From contig CM050648.1 in the NCBI GenBank assembly GCA_027574665.1, forward strand, positions 36,838,200-36,902,199: a DNA stretch of 64,000 bases. Direction: 5' to 3'. The notes beneath the pieces are model-generated. The model was not told the origin of the DNA. It did no database searches and was given only the letters and a program-made list of their open reading frames with translations. The translations under genes and the position numbers were made by a program. This stretch comes from Rhynochetos jubatus. Its lineage: Eukaryota > Chordata > Aves > Eurypygiformes > Rhynochetidae. Shown in pieces: positions 11,562 to 25,863 of the stretch (within the stretch, counting starts at the first letter, position 1; every line of letters starts with the position of its first letter).

Positions 11562-14500
11562 CTGAAAACAGAGCAGAAGCATCTATAGTGATGGCTTGGT
11601 CTAAACCGGCAGAACATAAACATAGACTACCTGTTAAAAACCACACCAGCAGCAAACTCTGCATCCTCCCTTATTCCAGGACCTTTGGCATTTATATGGG
11701 ATGTCAGAGGTTGCCGGTCTCACCCTACCTGATCAGACTCTATCCTAATGTTGCATGGTGCAGCACCCATTCCCTGACACCTACTCATCCCCAGCTGTGG
11801 TGTTAGTCTGGGATCACATTCCTGGAGAAGACAGGAGAACCTATCCCATTTCAAATGGCAAGTCAACCACTCCAGTGATTTCTATGCAGGGAACACACTG
11901 ACAATGAGAGCAGACCAGCCATAAACAATAAGGTCAGTACGCTTCCTTCTTTCACCTGAGGAAACCTTCTGGGAACCATCATCTTCAACTGCTTTTCACA
12001 TGTAGCCTTTTGTCAGTATTTAAGATCTTCCTCACATGGGTAAACAATTTCATTAATTTTTCTCTTTGCTGTCTGAAGGTTCAGTAGAGATGTCTGTGGA
12101 CAGTACATACAGTAATATGTCTTGCTTAATGGAAGTTTTGTCTCTTTTTACAGACATCAGCTTTTCTGCCTCAAATAGTTAAGAGATCCATTTGTCCAGC
12201 TTCAGACACTATTTTCTGTACAGTTTATTATAAATTTTTCCAACAAATGCTTCTTAACAACCCTCAAGTCTTCTTAGTTTTGTATAGTTTTGTGATACTC
12301 TGATAAAGCATGTCCATACAAACTTGAGAATCTAAAATGCTCAGAGCTACATTAACAGCAGAGAATTCCCTGAACAAACAATTAATTCCTCTTCTTTTCT
12401 AGAGAGATATATCATGGCCAATGCAGACAGCAGTTCTATTCTATCCACCACTATTCTGCAATTAATGGCAAATTATAACTGGTTCCTTCAATTCTCTTGT
12501 CTCTTCCCGCACATGTTCACAGTCGTCATGGCTCCATGGCATGAAGATCACCTTAAAGTCCAATAGTGTATTTCAGAGAACCTAGATGCGATTCTTAAAT
12601 TTCACACAGTACCATGCAGTTTATATGACCATGTCCCAAGTGGTAGAGACCACACCGTAGAAAACCAAACTTATAAAATATTGCAAAAATCCAGATGGTT
12701 AAAGAAAAGTTAACTGGCTTTAGTACAAGCTAACTTGTAGATTGTTTGGAGAAGATCTTAAAGGAGTCAGAGATACAGATGATGAGCAGAGCAACAATTA
12801 AGATTTCATAAGCAAGGCAAACTGACATGAGAATTTTTGAATATTTTGTCCCAACTGAGTTTTCAGGGGGCACCTGTAAATGGTAGTATGCACAGAGCAT
12901 CTCATTTTTTCTACACTAGCAGCTCAAGCACACAAGTTACTACACTTGAACTGTATTCCACATCCTAATAGTGATAGGTAGAAAAGCCACATTTACTAGT
13001 TCAGTGTACAGATGCACTTTGTTTGTTTATATCTATATAACTGATTCCTCCAATAAGTTAAAAGGCCTTAGGACATTGTGCTTTTGCTCTAGGTAATCTT
13101 AAAATATTATTTTAAATATTGCATCTCAAACCTACATTTGTATGCAACTAGTGCTCCTTCCCAACATTCTTGTTCAGAAGCCTTCAAGCTTGTGGCACAG
13201 TATGTTTTCTATAATCCCATTTCTTTTTTAATCACATGCAACCCCTTTTTTGTATTCTATTGATGTTAAGAAGAATGAATACAGCCACTGCGCTATTAAA
13301 AACAAAAAGCTTCTTACTTCCAGGAATGCATTGGCAAGACTCCACAAGAACAAGATTTAACTTTTGAGCATGGCAGTGGGCATACAAGGCTAATGGGTGG
13401 TCCTTACAAAAAAAAAGGCAAAAAGAAAACGCTCTAAAATTCATTCAATAGTACATTAATATATCTTATACATTATGCCTGATTAAATTCCTGCAAAACA
13501 CTCAATGTGCAAGTCACAATACATGAGAAAATACAGAAGTGCTGTTTGGCTCTTACAAATTGTCATTTAGGTATTTATTTAACCCATATGAGTTTTGCTT
13601 ATGTGTGAGGGTGTCTTATGATTCATCGACCAAACCTGAAATTCATTTGTTTTGCCTGTATATGAGAAAGGATTCATAAAACCGTGTTATAGAATGAGCG
13701 AGTCTATTCTCTATGACAGTCAGACTAGCTGTGCCCTTAGATGAAGAAGAAAATTTTTGTTATAACAATTTTGCTCAAATGATCTAATTTTCCAGACTAA
13801 ATAGCAAAAAGCAAACCTTCCACATACAGTTTTCTGGTGGCCTTTTTTTCTGTATCTATAAACCTTGTTTTGTTCCACCTTGTGAATGATGTCACCCCTT
13901 TATTTAGATGACTTAATATGCTGCTTAACTTGCACTGTAGTCCAAGAGCAGCTATGGGAATAACATTGTTCTGTAGCTACTTTCCCATTTGAAAAACCTC
14001 TTAAAGCTGTTATCCATCTGCATTTCGCTCATCGTGTGTGAAACATCTAACAGAAAACAGTAAGCTCTCTGTTTCTTACAGCTATATTCCAGTCTACAAA
14101 CCAATTTATACTCCAGGAGAATTAACCCCTCCTTTTATTTCTCTTTTTCACTCTCTGTTTCTTGAGGTTTTTTTTATTAGGTTGGTTTTGTGGTTTTTTT
14201 TTTTTTTTAATTGTAAGATGTAAAAACTTTACCTTTTTATTAAAATTACTGACCTGGGCTATGATAACTCTATTATTTGAAGATTGGTGAAATGATCAGC
14301 ATTGAAGGCTAGATACCAATTTCAAAAAAAAAAAAATAAAAAACAACCTTAAAAATTTGGGTGGTTTTATTCTAGTTCAAATTATGTCTATTCTCAGTCT
14401 CATTTCCTACGAGTCATGAAAAAAACTATTACTTTTGTCTAAGAGACCTAAGGCAAGAGAGGATTTGGTTTTGCCAAATGCAGCGCCTCAACAGCATTGC

Positions 14501-17500
14501 AGGTTTCTCCCACAATATAAACTGGATTTAATTTGCCTTGTACCAAAGTAGTTTTTTTATCTCTCACTATAGTCATTCCCATTTGTCATTCTTTTTTAAG
14601 ATCTTCCTCTGACCCTGAGTTAAACACTGCAGGAGAAACAGAATAAGGGAGTTAAAAGGGAAGAACTATTACTGTGCAGAGTAACAGCCTAATAGCAGTC
14701 AGAGAAAACGAGCTACACAGGACATTTAACACTAGCTTGGACTAAATGCCTGGCACTAGCAAAGGAATAAGGCTGTACTGACAGAGAAAGAGGGAAGCAG
14801 AAGCTGCTAGTATTGTCCTATTATTACATTCTAGAATTTGGGTCCTGATTTTCTCATATATTCGAGTGGTACAAAGGGAAGGAACTAAACTGGAGCTAAA
14901 TGAAGTCCAATGGCAAATATTCCAGCATGGGGGAAACAGTTGGTTCAGTCCATCCTCCTCACAAGTCACTGTATTCCCACCTTTAGCCAATCTGTAGGAA
15001 GGTACAGAAGCCACAGAAGAGACAATCTTCCTGTACTGTACCCTACTGCAGTTGCGCTCAGCAGGCTTACAGACTTACACCAGCACTCCTCTCAGGCTCA
15101 AGTAACCTACGCGTAGCCATAGACCTGTTCTCTCTAATTCTCAATGAGGTCTAAGATCTAGGGCAACAAAATGTAATCCTAGTAGTACGAGGGAACTCCT
15201 TCAATTGTTTAAATATTTCTCCCTCAGAAGAGCACCAAAATGTGCAAGGAAGCGAGGAACTTTCTGGAGGAGGTATCATAGAAGCTAAATGGACTGGAGA
15301 GAGTGATAGAGCAGAGCATTTTTTAAAAAAATATAGTGTGAAAGAACTAGATTATGCAAATGAAAGAGTAAAATTAAACTTTTTGTCAGAGCCAAGAAGC
15401 ACGTTTCCTAATATTTGGAACTCTGCCAATTAAATTTTAAGTAAAAAGTCACATTCCTCCTAAAGACAGCCAAAATGCCTTCAGCAAACCTGATTTGGTA
15501 ATCTGATTTGACAAGCCCTATTATCTACAGAACATCCGCTGCCATTAATAGCTCCATTCATTTCAAATCACTTTATACAGCCAAAAAATGGGTAAAATGA
15601 AGAGAAAAGACACCTCTTTAATTGTAACCAAAACATGTGTAACAACTTATACTGATTTCTTTATGAATTGTATTCAAACATGCTTAAAATCAAATCCCAT
15701 ATTATTTATATATTAACTCTAGAGCACACAAGACTACTTAGAGAATATGCACAAATAAAAAAATATCGTTCCTAAAACAAATAAATAGACTAACCGGTTC
15801 TGTATTATGACCTTACAATAAATACTGAGCTTTGTCATAACAATGGAGATAAATGCCAACACTGAGAAACTTTCATAGAGATGACCCAAGTACTCTGGCT
15901 GTGTTTTTACAGCCTAACATTTTCAAGAGCTATATCACTGAATAACAGAAAATTGAATTGCTCTTGGAACCAAACAGGAAAAAACCCTATCTTCGTGTCT
16001 TTGAAGCCACTTGCTTCATGCAGCTCCTCTCTACCCACTACTTCAGCTGCTTCAAGGAGGAACAGGACAAATCTGCTGTGGAGGTACCGAAAGACAGAGC
16101 TAACTGAATAACTCTGTCTTGAAGTAAGAGAGAAAAGTTCCTTCAGACTCAGTAAGAAGCAAGGAATGCTCCAAAAGAATTGACAGACTTCATCATCTTG
16201 AAGAATAAATGCTAGTTTCCTCACTGCTGGATACAACAGCAATACCCATTTCTCTCTTTTTACTTTTCTTGCTACTGATGAGATGGTATGTTTTTTAAAA
16301 TTCCTCCTAAGTTTAAACAAACAGAAAAGCTGCAACAAGAGTGAAAAGAACGACATCAAGTAGGTAGGTATCATCTAATTCCTCCCCAACTTCCTTAAAC
16401 AGGGTAGGGAATGAAATGGAAGTGTACAGGCGAAATAAATCACCGCTTTGCATTGTCTGAGAAGTGAAGTGACAAAAGGGGATTTTTTGGAGATTTTTTT
16501 CACAACTCATATTCTAGACTGCACAGTCATATAGTACAGCCAGTTATAGGACAATAGCAATTGCCAAGGTTGCTAGGCTTGGCTCAAGATCTGAGCTGCT
16601 TGTTCCCTGGTGTGCAGGATTGAGAGAATATATAATATCTTGGCACCTGCTGTTAGCATCTACTTTAGGGAATTTAAAATTTAATTAACCTTCATAGTAA
16701 TCCATACAAGATTTTATATAAGTTCAAAAAGACCACGTAGAAACTTAACATTCCTATTTCCCTTACCTTTCTACTTGTTAATCCATGGACAACCAATGCC
16801 AGTTGAAAAAAAAAGGTGTCACGCTTTCATGTAGCTAGTTGTTTGGAAACATTTTAAAACATAAGCAATTTGTTCCTAGTGAATTTGGAAGAATCCCATG
16901 AGCAGCATGTTTGCTCTTTTCTTAAAGCATAAGGCCACACTGCTGACAGCAAAACTCTAGAATCACAAGGCCATCCAGTCACTGCTGCTGTGACAGCACC
17001 GCGAGCTGAGGCTCCACAACCCTGCTAAAGAGACGCTATTGCACGGGTGACTCAGTATGCCTGCAGTTATGCTCCTAGAGCATCAGAAAACGTTTAGAAG
17101 CCCCTCTTCCTACATAAGCGCCTCTTAAAAATAGTAATTTACAAGCAAAATGGGAAAAAAGTAGAAACGTAGGGTGGCATATGGCCAAACTTTTGACTTA
17201 ATTTCACCACAGGTTGCTTTTTATTTACAAGCGGCTAATCCCCTCTCAAACTACACAATAGAGCAGCCATTGGCAAAGGCAGGCAGATAAAATTGGCATG
17301 CCTCTGCATTGTTCTTGCTAATCTGAACCATTAACAGAAGGGTGAGAAGGCTAGTTTTGTCATTTAAACAGGCTTAAATCCTTTCTCCAAATGAGCTTTT
17401 GTCTACACAGAAGAATGCATCTAGGAAATTTAAGGGGTTTCTGTTAGTGTAGCATTCTCAACTTGACTTGGTCCCAGGAATACCAACTTGTTTATTTGGC

Positions 17501-18023
17501 CCTCATACTGTAAATGCAAGAATTATTTCCAGCTGTCAAAACCAAAAGGGGTTCAACCTGATTAAATTATTTCTCAGAGGTGAAACAGGATGAGATTATA
17601 AAGTGCTAAGAAGCAACTATTTGAAATCCTGGACTGCACCTGTGCAACTAAATCTCCATTTATACAGGTGCTTTTCAAATTGGATTTGAACCTTTAAATT
17701 CCCTGATTCATCCCCTGAAAAACCACAGAAGCTCAAATAACTAATGAAATTCAGAGACAGAAAGGCTTAAAATAGTTTCAAGCTGTGAAGCAAGGCCTAA
17801 GACTAACTATGTCCTTTGATTCATTGTTGATGCGACATATCAAGCATAAACATAAGTTGCACAACCCAAAACCCAGGGGTCATAGGGTAGCCAGTAGCTA
17901 AGTAATTATTTTTCCTTCAGCACAGGAGAGGTCATCACCGGGCCCATAAGCACAATACATAGCTGAAAACCTGGGGAAAAGAATGTGTCCGTTAGCATGA
18001 TCTGGTCTTGTTTTGCTTGTTAC
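11562..18023 (-). other. Intron between exons C and D
   Basis: About 6.5 kb, AT-rich, without a recognised interspersed repeat. A GC-richer patch near 16940-17060 and a 155-codon minus-strand frame (15907-16374) were examined. Neither has fitting splice sites. Confidence 0.6.
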
Positions 18024-18159
18024 CTGGCACATCTCGCGCAGATATTCAATGTGACCTTCGCTTGAGGCTCAGCCGTATGAGCACTTCGAGTTTGATTGAA
18101 TTTGCTCCCAGAAGACATCACACTTGTTACTCCTTCCATTCTTAGATCATCAAGATCCT
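18024..18159 (-). CDS. Internal coding exon C, ending in the first C-x2-C pair
   Basis: The acceptor reads cttgttgcag and the donor CCAG/GTAACA. The exon is 136 nt, phase 1 in and phase 2 out. The one base left by exon B plus AG makes a Glu codon, followed by [20 protein letters not shown], then a Thr/Ala/Gln-rich stretch, and the exon ends with LNICARCA. The ICARC motif is the first of two C-x2-C pairs in the C-terminal part of the protein. The acidic start continues the acidic end of exon B, which supports direct B-to-C splicing across about 36.7 kb. The role is unknown. Zinc binding is inferred from the Cys spacing only. Confidence 0.75.
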
Positions 18160-21100
18160 CTGCAACAAGACAGAATGACTGGATGAACACATGATTAAAT
18201 TTTGTAGCAATAAAGGTGCTTCATCTGTAGAATCACTAAAGAATGGAACAAAACAAAAATTAGGAAGAAAATACAGTTACTTGTATAATAATAGGAAAAT
18301 ACATTTGAAAGGACTTTTATTCATATATGTTATCACCCTGTTATTAGGGGTTCCTTGAAAAATAGTCATCATTTCCACTTCAAAGTGCTGCATATTTTTT
18401 CAAACTTTCTGTGATTCATTTATAAAAAAACTTGTCATCAGGAGATGATGTCCAATAGCTCCATTTGATATAGGGAATATTGAAGAAAAAAATCTCTTTT
18501 TTTTAAGTGTATTCTCCTCCTCTGATTTTTTTCATCATCTATTCACATAGCAATGAAAAAATATTGATAAAATAGAAGTGCTCTGCTAAACCCAGAAAAT
18601 GCGAAATGGATTCATATATCACACCGAAATAGACCATAATGTGCATACCTATATGCACCATATTGCTGTAATATTTGCGCAACTCATAATAATAATGTCA
18701 TTTTCTACTACTGTAAAATCATTCCCATTTTTCAGGAAGACTGCTGAGGCTCTCAGAGATTTCCCCTCCCCCTCCAAGATCACACTGGAACAGCGTAGCT
18801 CAGACTGTAAATGAATTCTCCTGGTTTACAGCGAGGACATTCTTTATAATCTGTACATTTTTTGCTAACATAAAACAGGCAAATTCTGTATATTTAAAGT
18901 ATCCATAAAGCCCAATTTTCAGTTGTTTATAATTTGGTTAGGTTCTAGCTGAAAAGCAAACAATGAAAACACTGACTAGCTGCTATTAAATAAGTACCAA
19001 CAATTCCACGTAGTGACTGATGCCTGTGGCTTACAGTTTACAGTATGTGATCACCTAATCAACATCTTTTTCAGATAATGTGTACACACACATTTTCATA
19101 TATTTATGTTACAAAAGAAACCTGATGTTAAAGGAGCTAAGTGAAGCAGGAAGTGCATAAAGGCAGACTTTAAATCCTGACATCAGATGGGGGAAAGTCA
19201 CAGAGAATTGTAAAATCAAAGAGACAGTGTTCAATTTGAACTTAAAATACACAAGCAGTCATCACAGATACATCACAGTGGAGTGCCAGGCTCCTCTTCA
19301 TACACAAAAGAGGATGCTACAACCTGGCCAATCACTACCTGAAATATTCCTAGTTGTCCCCTATAGTTCATAGACTCTTACCACTGTGCTTCAGCCTCTG
19401 GGCAGTGTGGTCAGACTGTCCGGATAATGCCATGTTAACAACACCCTTTTTGGGAGACACCCATTTTAATAAGCAACATCCAAGAACAGCAAAGCTAAAT
19501 TTCAATGAATTTTTTCTGATTAAAGTCTTTGAACTAGATTTTCTTATTGGTAATGTTTTATTTTACTGCTTAAGAAAACTCTTCTCCCTCTTAAAATTCA
19601 TTGACTTGGTGGTATAAATCGACAGTTCCACTGAAGTTTCTGGCATTGATTTATACCATTTCCACACCTTTTTCTTTAAATGTCATCGATGGCTAATATA
19701 CAAACTAATTCAAAGGGCTTGGAAGGCTATATGATAATGAATTATGAAATCAATCAGGTATGAGTCATTTCAGAAAAGGTATTACATATTCGGAACACAT
19801 TATGTATTAAAATAAATACAGTTTAATTGTGCTTTAAAGAGGTGTGAAAAGTTCCATATTTTTTAACAGATGTAAACCACTAGATGGATTACAGTTTAAA
19901 TGAAATCGAAGCATATGCCTTTGGGGTTTTTTTTTCCCCCCTACACAGATGTGATTTCTTTTAAATGAGGTTTTCAACTGTTCTCTGCCTGATTAACTTC
20001 TGGCTCTCTGACGACTACGACTGTTTCCACAAAGCAATGACATCGGTTGCCCTCTATCACAGTTTTTACATTTGAATCTGTACATAAAAAACATGCCTTT
20101 TTTAATTTTTAGTCAACTCAAGAGAAAATTAAGTGAAAATTTGTGCAAGAAACGTGGATTTCAGAGGAGCCAGTAGTTGTAGCTAACAGAGAAGTAGGCA
20201 GAACATTATGCAGTAGTGATTCATTGTCTCATGCTGTTAGACCAATAGCATTAATATGCATGCTAAAATGCAGATAAAAAAAAAGAGCGAGCCTACAACA
20301 CATATAATTGTTAATTTTTCTAAAGGAATATTCATTGATCTAATTCAGCATTGGATGGAATTTGTCCATGACAAGCTACAAAAAGCTGCTAATATTCCAA
20401 CTAGATAGAGAAGTATAACCTACCTACCAAAGAGTAAGTGCAGTAAGTGCTTATTGCACTTCTGCCTTAGTACTGAGTGATTTCAGTTTCTTCTGGATGC
20501 CTCAAATTTAGAGTGAAGGTATTGCATTGTCTTATCACTACATCAACTTGGCTTTGAGAAGCTGCCTGGTTCCCAATGCCCATAACTTTGGATGGGAATT
20601 TTTGAGATGTAAGCAAGTTTACATGCCATCTGGCAATCTTCCTGATTGACTACATTCATTACTGAAGGCCCTTGATTGATAAAAAAACAAAAACCCAAAT
20701 AAACAATCCCAACAATAAATCATACAGTAATTTTAGTACTAAACTCTGGGCGTGTGTGTATGTATCATTCAGCAATTGATGCGTGTTTTACAGAAGAGTA
20801 TTTGTTCATAAATGAGGATGTTACAAAATAAATACAAGCAATGAGTGCAATAATATATTTCAAGAATAGAAACATGGTTTCCAAAGGTTCAAATGTTTCT
20901 GTGTAACATTGGAAAGAATCATTCTTAGGAAAAAAGGGATTTCATTGAGAAGTCAATTCAGTTACAGGGTCTGGAACACTGAATCTTTTCTCTGTCTTTG
21001 TATTCTTTCCTAGACCAACTAGTGATGATACAGCTGAGCGGTTCAGTGATTTTATTGAGCAGCAATGAGGTAATTCACTAAGAAAAAGAAAAGCCAAGTT

Positions 21101-22370
21101 GATGACTGCTTATGTGATAGAAGACAAGAAGATGGAAGACAAGAATACCATAAAACAACTCAAATCTTTAGAAAATTGTTACCTATTTTTGTACAGTGAT
21201 AGGCTGGAAGTTACAAAAACAAAACACTTACTTGTACTAATAAAGGTCTGTCATTTTAATGCATGACTGTGCACTGTATTTCTTTGGTTTAATGTTAATT
21301 CTCTGTTATTCTACACATGAATAGGGTATGTGAAGACCTTGGTCCTATAGCAATTTCAATTAAGCGTGTTCTGTGTAGTAAAACCAACTACCTACCAACC
21401 AATCAAAAAACCTTTACATTTTTCTCAAATCAGCAGTTCACCAAAATAAATTCACACAGCTGCAATCTTCATGCGTTGCCATAACAATACAAGAAAATAC
21501 TTAAAAGTGAGATAAAGATCACAAGTGCTATACACCACAGCACAGAACCAGATGTTTTCCATATTAATAATGCTGCACTAAGCTCAAGTCTCTGTGATTT
21601 CTTAACAGACAAGTTTCATCAAACAGGGAAGGGGAAAAAGGGGATCTATTTCAGCTAAACAAGAACATAGCCCAGAACAAGGTAACATTTTTAAACAGGA
21701 CGTTGCTTGTAATTATTTACTTCCTTTCTTACTGAGGAGGAAGGGCTGAGGAGAGGGAAAGGGGAATAATGCCAAATATTCTAGAAACTGCAAGATTGCT
21801 TAATATCTTGGGAGGAGGGTGTGGAATCATCTTACAAACATCTACATGACTCACACACCTTTCACTGTAAGGACAGAGCTCTTCTTATGCAGAACCGCTA
21901 TTAATGCAGTAAAACGTCAGTCGTGCAGAAGGCTCACACAATCAGTTTATGTGCTGCATTGCTTGATATGATCCAGTCACTTTTGTGTCCTTCCCCCACT
22001 ACAAACCATGTAGTTATTTCCCAGGAGTAATTCAAGAAGTATAAGGTGGAAAGCTGGAAAAAGGCCTGGTTCATCTTTAGAGAGATTATGACAGCTCAGA
22101 GTTTGTCTGTTCAGTCTAATGCTAAGAAAAGCACTAAATGTTTTCACTTGAGAGTAAAAAATTCAGATAATGAATTCTGATTTATGTTCTTGCAGGCCAC
22201 CAGTCAATTCTGATGCACCAGTAGAATAAAGCTTCTTTCTCTGCAGCAATGAATTTCTCAAGGCAGTGTTCTTACATCATGATAGACATTGATGTATTCC
22301 ATGTACATAGCATTGATTTGTCAAGGATTATTTACTGGAGCACTGATGCAATATGCTCTATTACTCCCAT

Positions 22371-22452
22371 TAAAAAAAAAAAAAAGGAAAAAAAAAAAAA
22401 CAAAAACAAAAAAACCCCCACCAAAACAGAAAACCAAAAACACACACACGCC
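22371..22452. repeat. A-rich low-complexity tract
   Basis: Long A runs with interspersed C and G, ending in a short CA run. It could be the decayed tail of an old insertion, but no repeat body is recognisable upstream. Confidence 0.8.
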
Positions 22453-25186
22453 TTGAAAATTAACCTGAAAGCAAAACCCAACAAAAACATACTGTCAAAA
22501 GCAGTTCTGCTTGTGTATCAGGAATTTATGCAGCTTTGTATGTCATACCTATATGTTTCTTATTATCTTAACCAATTTTCTCTCTTTTAGATAAATTTTC
22601 TTACCAATATCAAGAGAGCCCAATAAAAATCCCACCTTAATTGCGAACAAACTGTTGGGACAAGCAGAAATTAAGCTTCCAGACACAGAATCATCATTCA
22701 TCTAGCACACTTGATGCTCCACTCCTGAAAATATTTAATCCAGCAAAACTGGAGTTATCTTCTGCAATGCACTAGCTACATGACATCTCACTTTGTTTCT
22801 TCCTATTCATCTAGGACTTCAGTGTCATGGAGTAGACAATGCTGTTACTCTGGTACATATGTTCTAATATGTTTTCCTATTATCATCTTCAAATACAAAA
22901 TTTGGCTCAATTCAGACCCATGCCATAAAGTGTTGATGTAAATATCATCCTAAGTAAATTCATCAAAAGACTTTTACTCCTTAAAGCCATTTTAGATTCC
23001 TGAGCCCAGTTTTCTGAAGACATACTACTTTATAAGCTTCTCAAGATGACAATAAATTCCCTAAATGTTTGTGCTTCCACTGATGGACACTGGCAAAACC
23101 ACGTGCAACATGCTGCTGCTACGTCCTTGAGTTTGCATGTCCACCTCTACCTGTACCATTTGTCAGAGTCAACCTGGCAGAATCCCACCTCACAGTCAAA
23201 ACCACAAAACAACATGGGACTACAGAAAGCAGCACTGTTTGCAGGTACTGCAACACACAATGAATCATGGATTATTTATCTATGATTCTATGATTAGAGT
23301 TCTCACTTTTAATCAGTAAGAGGAATCTGTCTTCTGTTTCTCCATCACCCTGTTTTAAGTTGGGACTAGAATTAACATAGGAGGTAACCTTTTCTGAGGA
23401 AGAAGTTCTAGTTACATTAGAGCACACTTCAGTATCTTAGACAACTACACAAAGCACTGGCCCACACGGCTCCTGCTTATCCTCCCTTTTTCCACTGCAT
23501 GGGATATTTGTTTGCTACAGAAAACAAATTACTTGCAGACAAGACTGATGGAGCACTGACATCGGAAATGAGAGTGTGTCTAAATTGCTTCAGACCCTTG
23601 CTCCAAATCAGGCAGGATGAAGACAAGTTTTGGATATCCAAACTGCCCAAACCACCAACTGAATGCAACACTATAGTCCTGTTTTATTTAAATGAGAAAG
23701 TCCATAATCAGAGTTGAAAAGAAGCAGCATCATGCCCTCTTACCATTCCCTACTGGTAATCCTAGGACAAATGATCTAATATCATCCAATAACCACTGTT
23801 CACCTATTAGTTCAGCAGTAATAAGTGACTATATAACCACTGTTGCTCCATAGAAACTCTTATTTCAAACACACTGGTCTAAACTATCAACTAGGCAGTT
23901 TCCTTCAGTGCTAAAGAATTATTTCAAATACTGTTCTTACAATAACAGGAGTTTAGTAATGATTGGAGCACATTAATTACCCTACAATTCCAATAAAATA
24001 AAATGTACAATATTTCACTTGTTACATCACATTCTGCAAAGCATTACTGCAACTGTCATAATTGTACAAAAATACTTGCACTATATTAGTAACACAGAAC
24101 CGCAAAAAGGTCATGAGAAAATGCACAAAACAACCAGAAATCCTGGACTTCAGAAGGCATCTAAAGGAATACCTTTTAACCTTTTTCCTTGGAAAAACTC
24201 TTTCTTTTTTGAACTCTAGCTTTAAGTAAAACAGCTTTTAAAATTGAAAGCAGATCTTTATCAGTATTTCTAATCAGCTCCAATTCTGATGTCATTTATT
24301 TATGCAACCACTATATTTATTTGAAAATGCAATTCAGACCTCAGTCCAACTCTGAATTCTTAAAGAAAACTACCAAAAAAAGCCTTGTCATAACAACAGA
24401 ATAAGCCATGTTTAAATCAGTAAGTTTTTTTTCAATCATACAAAAAATATCAAACCATTAGAAAGGAATATATATTTTAAAGTTTTCACTTTGTTTTAAA
24501 TTTCAGTTTGTGGAGTTTTTTTAAAATTTTCTAACAAAGAGAAGCCAGGCATAATATTTTTCAAGTGTATTTCGTTAACACAGTACAAATGTTCCTTACA
24601 ATATATATCCAAAATATAGAATTTTACATTACATTGTCACAATTTTTTCTTATTATATCTATTTTGAACTAAACGGATCATTTGCATACTGTTTACATGA
24701 AGTTTTACAAAAATAAGCCAAGATGAGCAATAATTCATTAATTCAGTAATACACCTCACTAAACATAAAGCAACCACAGTGAATTTTCAACCAGTCAGAG
24801 AAGATATTAAACTATTTAGCTTTGTATGAATCAATTTTTGCACTGAGGGCCACACTCGTATTTCTTTGCATCTGCCCAATTTACTCAACCAGCCCCTTGG
24901 CAGGATTAAGCTTAACTACTTGCCAAGAGGCCAGTGGAAATTCATACACCTTTTATTGAAATGGAAGTTGAGGGAAAGCATAAAAACTACAAATAATCTT
25001 ATGTCAAACATTTCCACTAACACTGAACTTTCCAACAGTTTTCTTTTGAAAAATGATTAGTACAAGCGTCACTGGAGTGCCAGTTACTAGAGTCTGTATG
25101 CTTTCTTCCATAAACCTATCTAGCTAGATCAAGGGTTCCTACAACGAAATATCTCTTTCCCCAATTTTTTCTCTTTCTTATTGTGG

Positions 25187-25222
25187 TTTGTTTTTTTTTT
25201 TTTTTTGGTTGTTGTTGTTTTT
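25187..25222. repeat. T-rich tract with GTT repeats
   Basis: A T run is followed by GGTTGTTGTTGTT and another T run. It is simple sequence only. Confidence 0.8.
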
Positions 25223-25730
25223 TAATTAAAATAACAAAATTCCAAATATAGTCAAACACCTTGTCCTTCAGAGAGAAACAGACCAAACAAAAAGCAAGAT
25301 GCTTGTACAGCCTAAATTTTCTACTGAAAAGATAGCCTATCTTCCATTTTAAAAAAAGTGTTTTTCAGTCAAGCACTACACCCGAATGCACCTGGCTGCA
25401 GACCAAGCTCTTGTGTTAGCAAAGTTCCAGTTAATTCAGGGATTCATATATGAGTGATCTCAGATTGGACAGTTTGTGCAGGCAGAGAGAAAACAAAGAG
25501 ATGTCTAAATTCTTCCTGAGCACAGGCACATCTAGCAAAGAATATTTGGTATGTTGCATGTGAAAGTTCATAGGAAGCTCTAGCTGCACTGAAGTCCTAA
25601 GACACTAACATTTCAGTAATCTTATGACAGTCACCAAAACTCTTAGATGATAAGATGGAAGAAACAAACTGTGGATATTTGTTATTGCTCTTCTGCCTAG
25701 CTGCAAAGGGGCAACTGTCCTCCTTGTTAC

Positions 25731-25863
25731 CTCTGCTAACTGAATCAAAGGTAAGAGGGCATCCAGCAACCGAAGTGCTGCGGCTTCTTCCAGTTCTATC
25801 AGCTTGCATCAACTCTGCTTTGTCCTGAGACAAGAACATCTGCTTTGTATCACTATCCCAATT
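25731..25863 (-). CDS. Candidate exon inside the giant intron, Ser-rich (phase 0 to 1)
   Basis: A long open frame on the minus strand (25597-25971) contains an exon-like piece. It begins after the acceptor-like sequence ending gtctggccag and ends at AGAG/GTAACA. It is 133 nt. The frame begins NWDSDTKQMFLSQDKAEL and ends FDSVSR, and is rich in Ser, Asp and Lys. Ending in phase 1, it joins exon C correctly. Starting in phase 0, it would accept the 36.0 kb candidate. A second acceptor ending gcttcag, with the exon starting at 25907, would make it phase 1 to 1 and let it follow exon B directly. If the donor were not used, the frame runs to a stop at 25597, so it could also be an alternative last exon. 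Start choice is unresolved. Confidence 0.33.

Noticed and set aside
15907..16374. 155-codon minus-strand frame
   Set aside because: No recognisable domain, no fitting splice sites, and the opposite strand is also partly open.
19384..19440. Short minus-strand exon shape with an AGTG/GTAAGA donor
   Set aside because: The acceptor is weak, and only about 34 nt fit, in a phase that does not match exon C's neighbours.
22605..22651. 47-nt minus-strand exon shape with a strong acceptor (cttgtcccaacag) and a GTAAGA donor
   Set aside because: The length is not a multiple of three, so it would break the frame between exons that already join in phase.
23279..23296. ctatgattctatgatt, which looks like a CR1 tail
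   Set aside because: The sequence upstream does not resemble any CR1 3' region, so a CR1 call is not supported.
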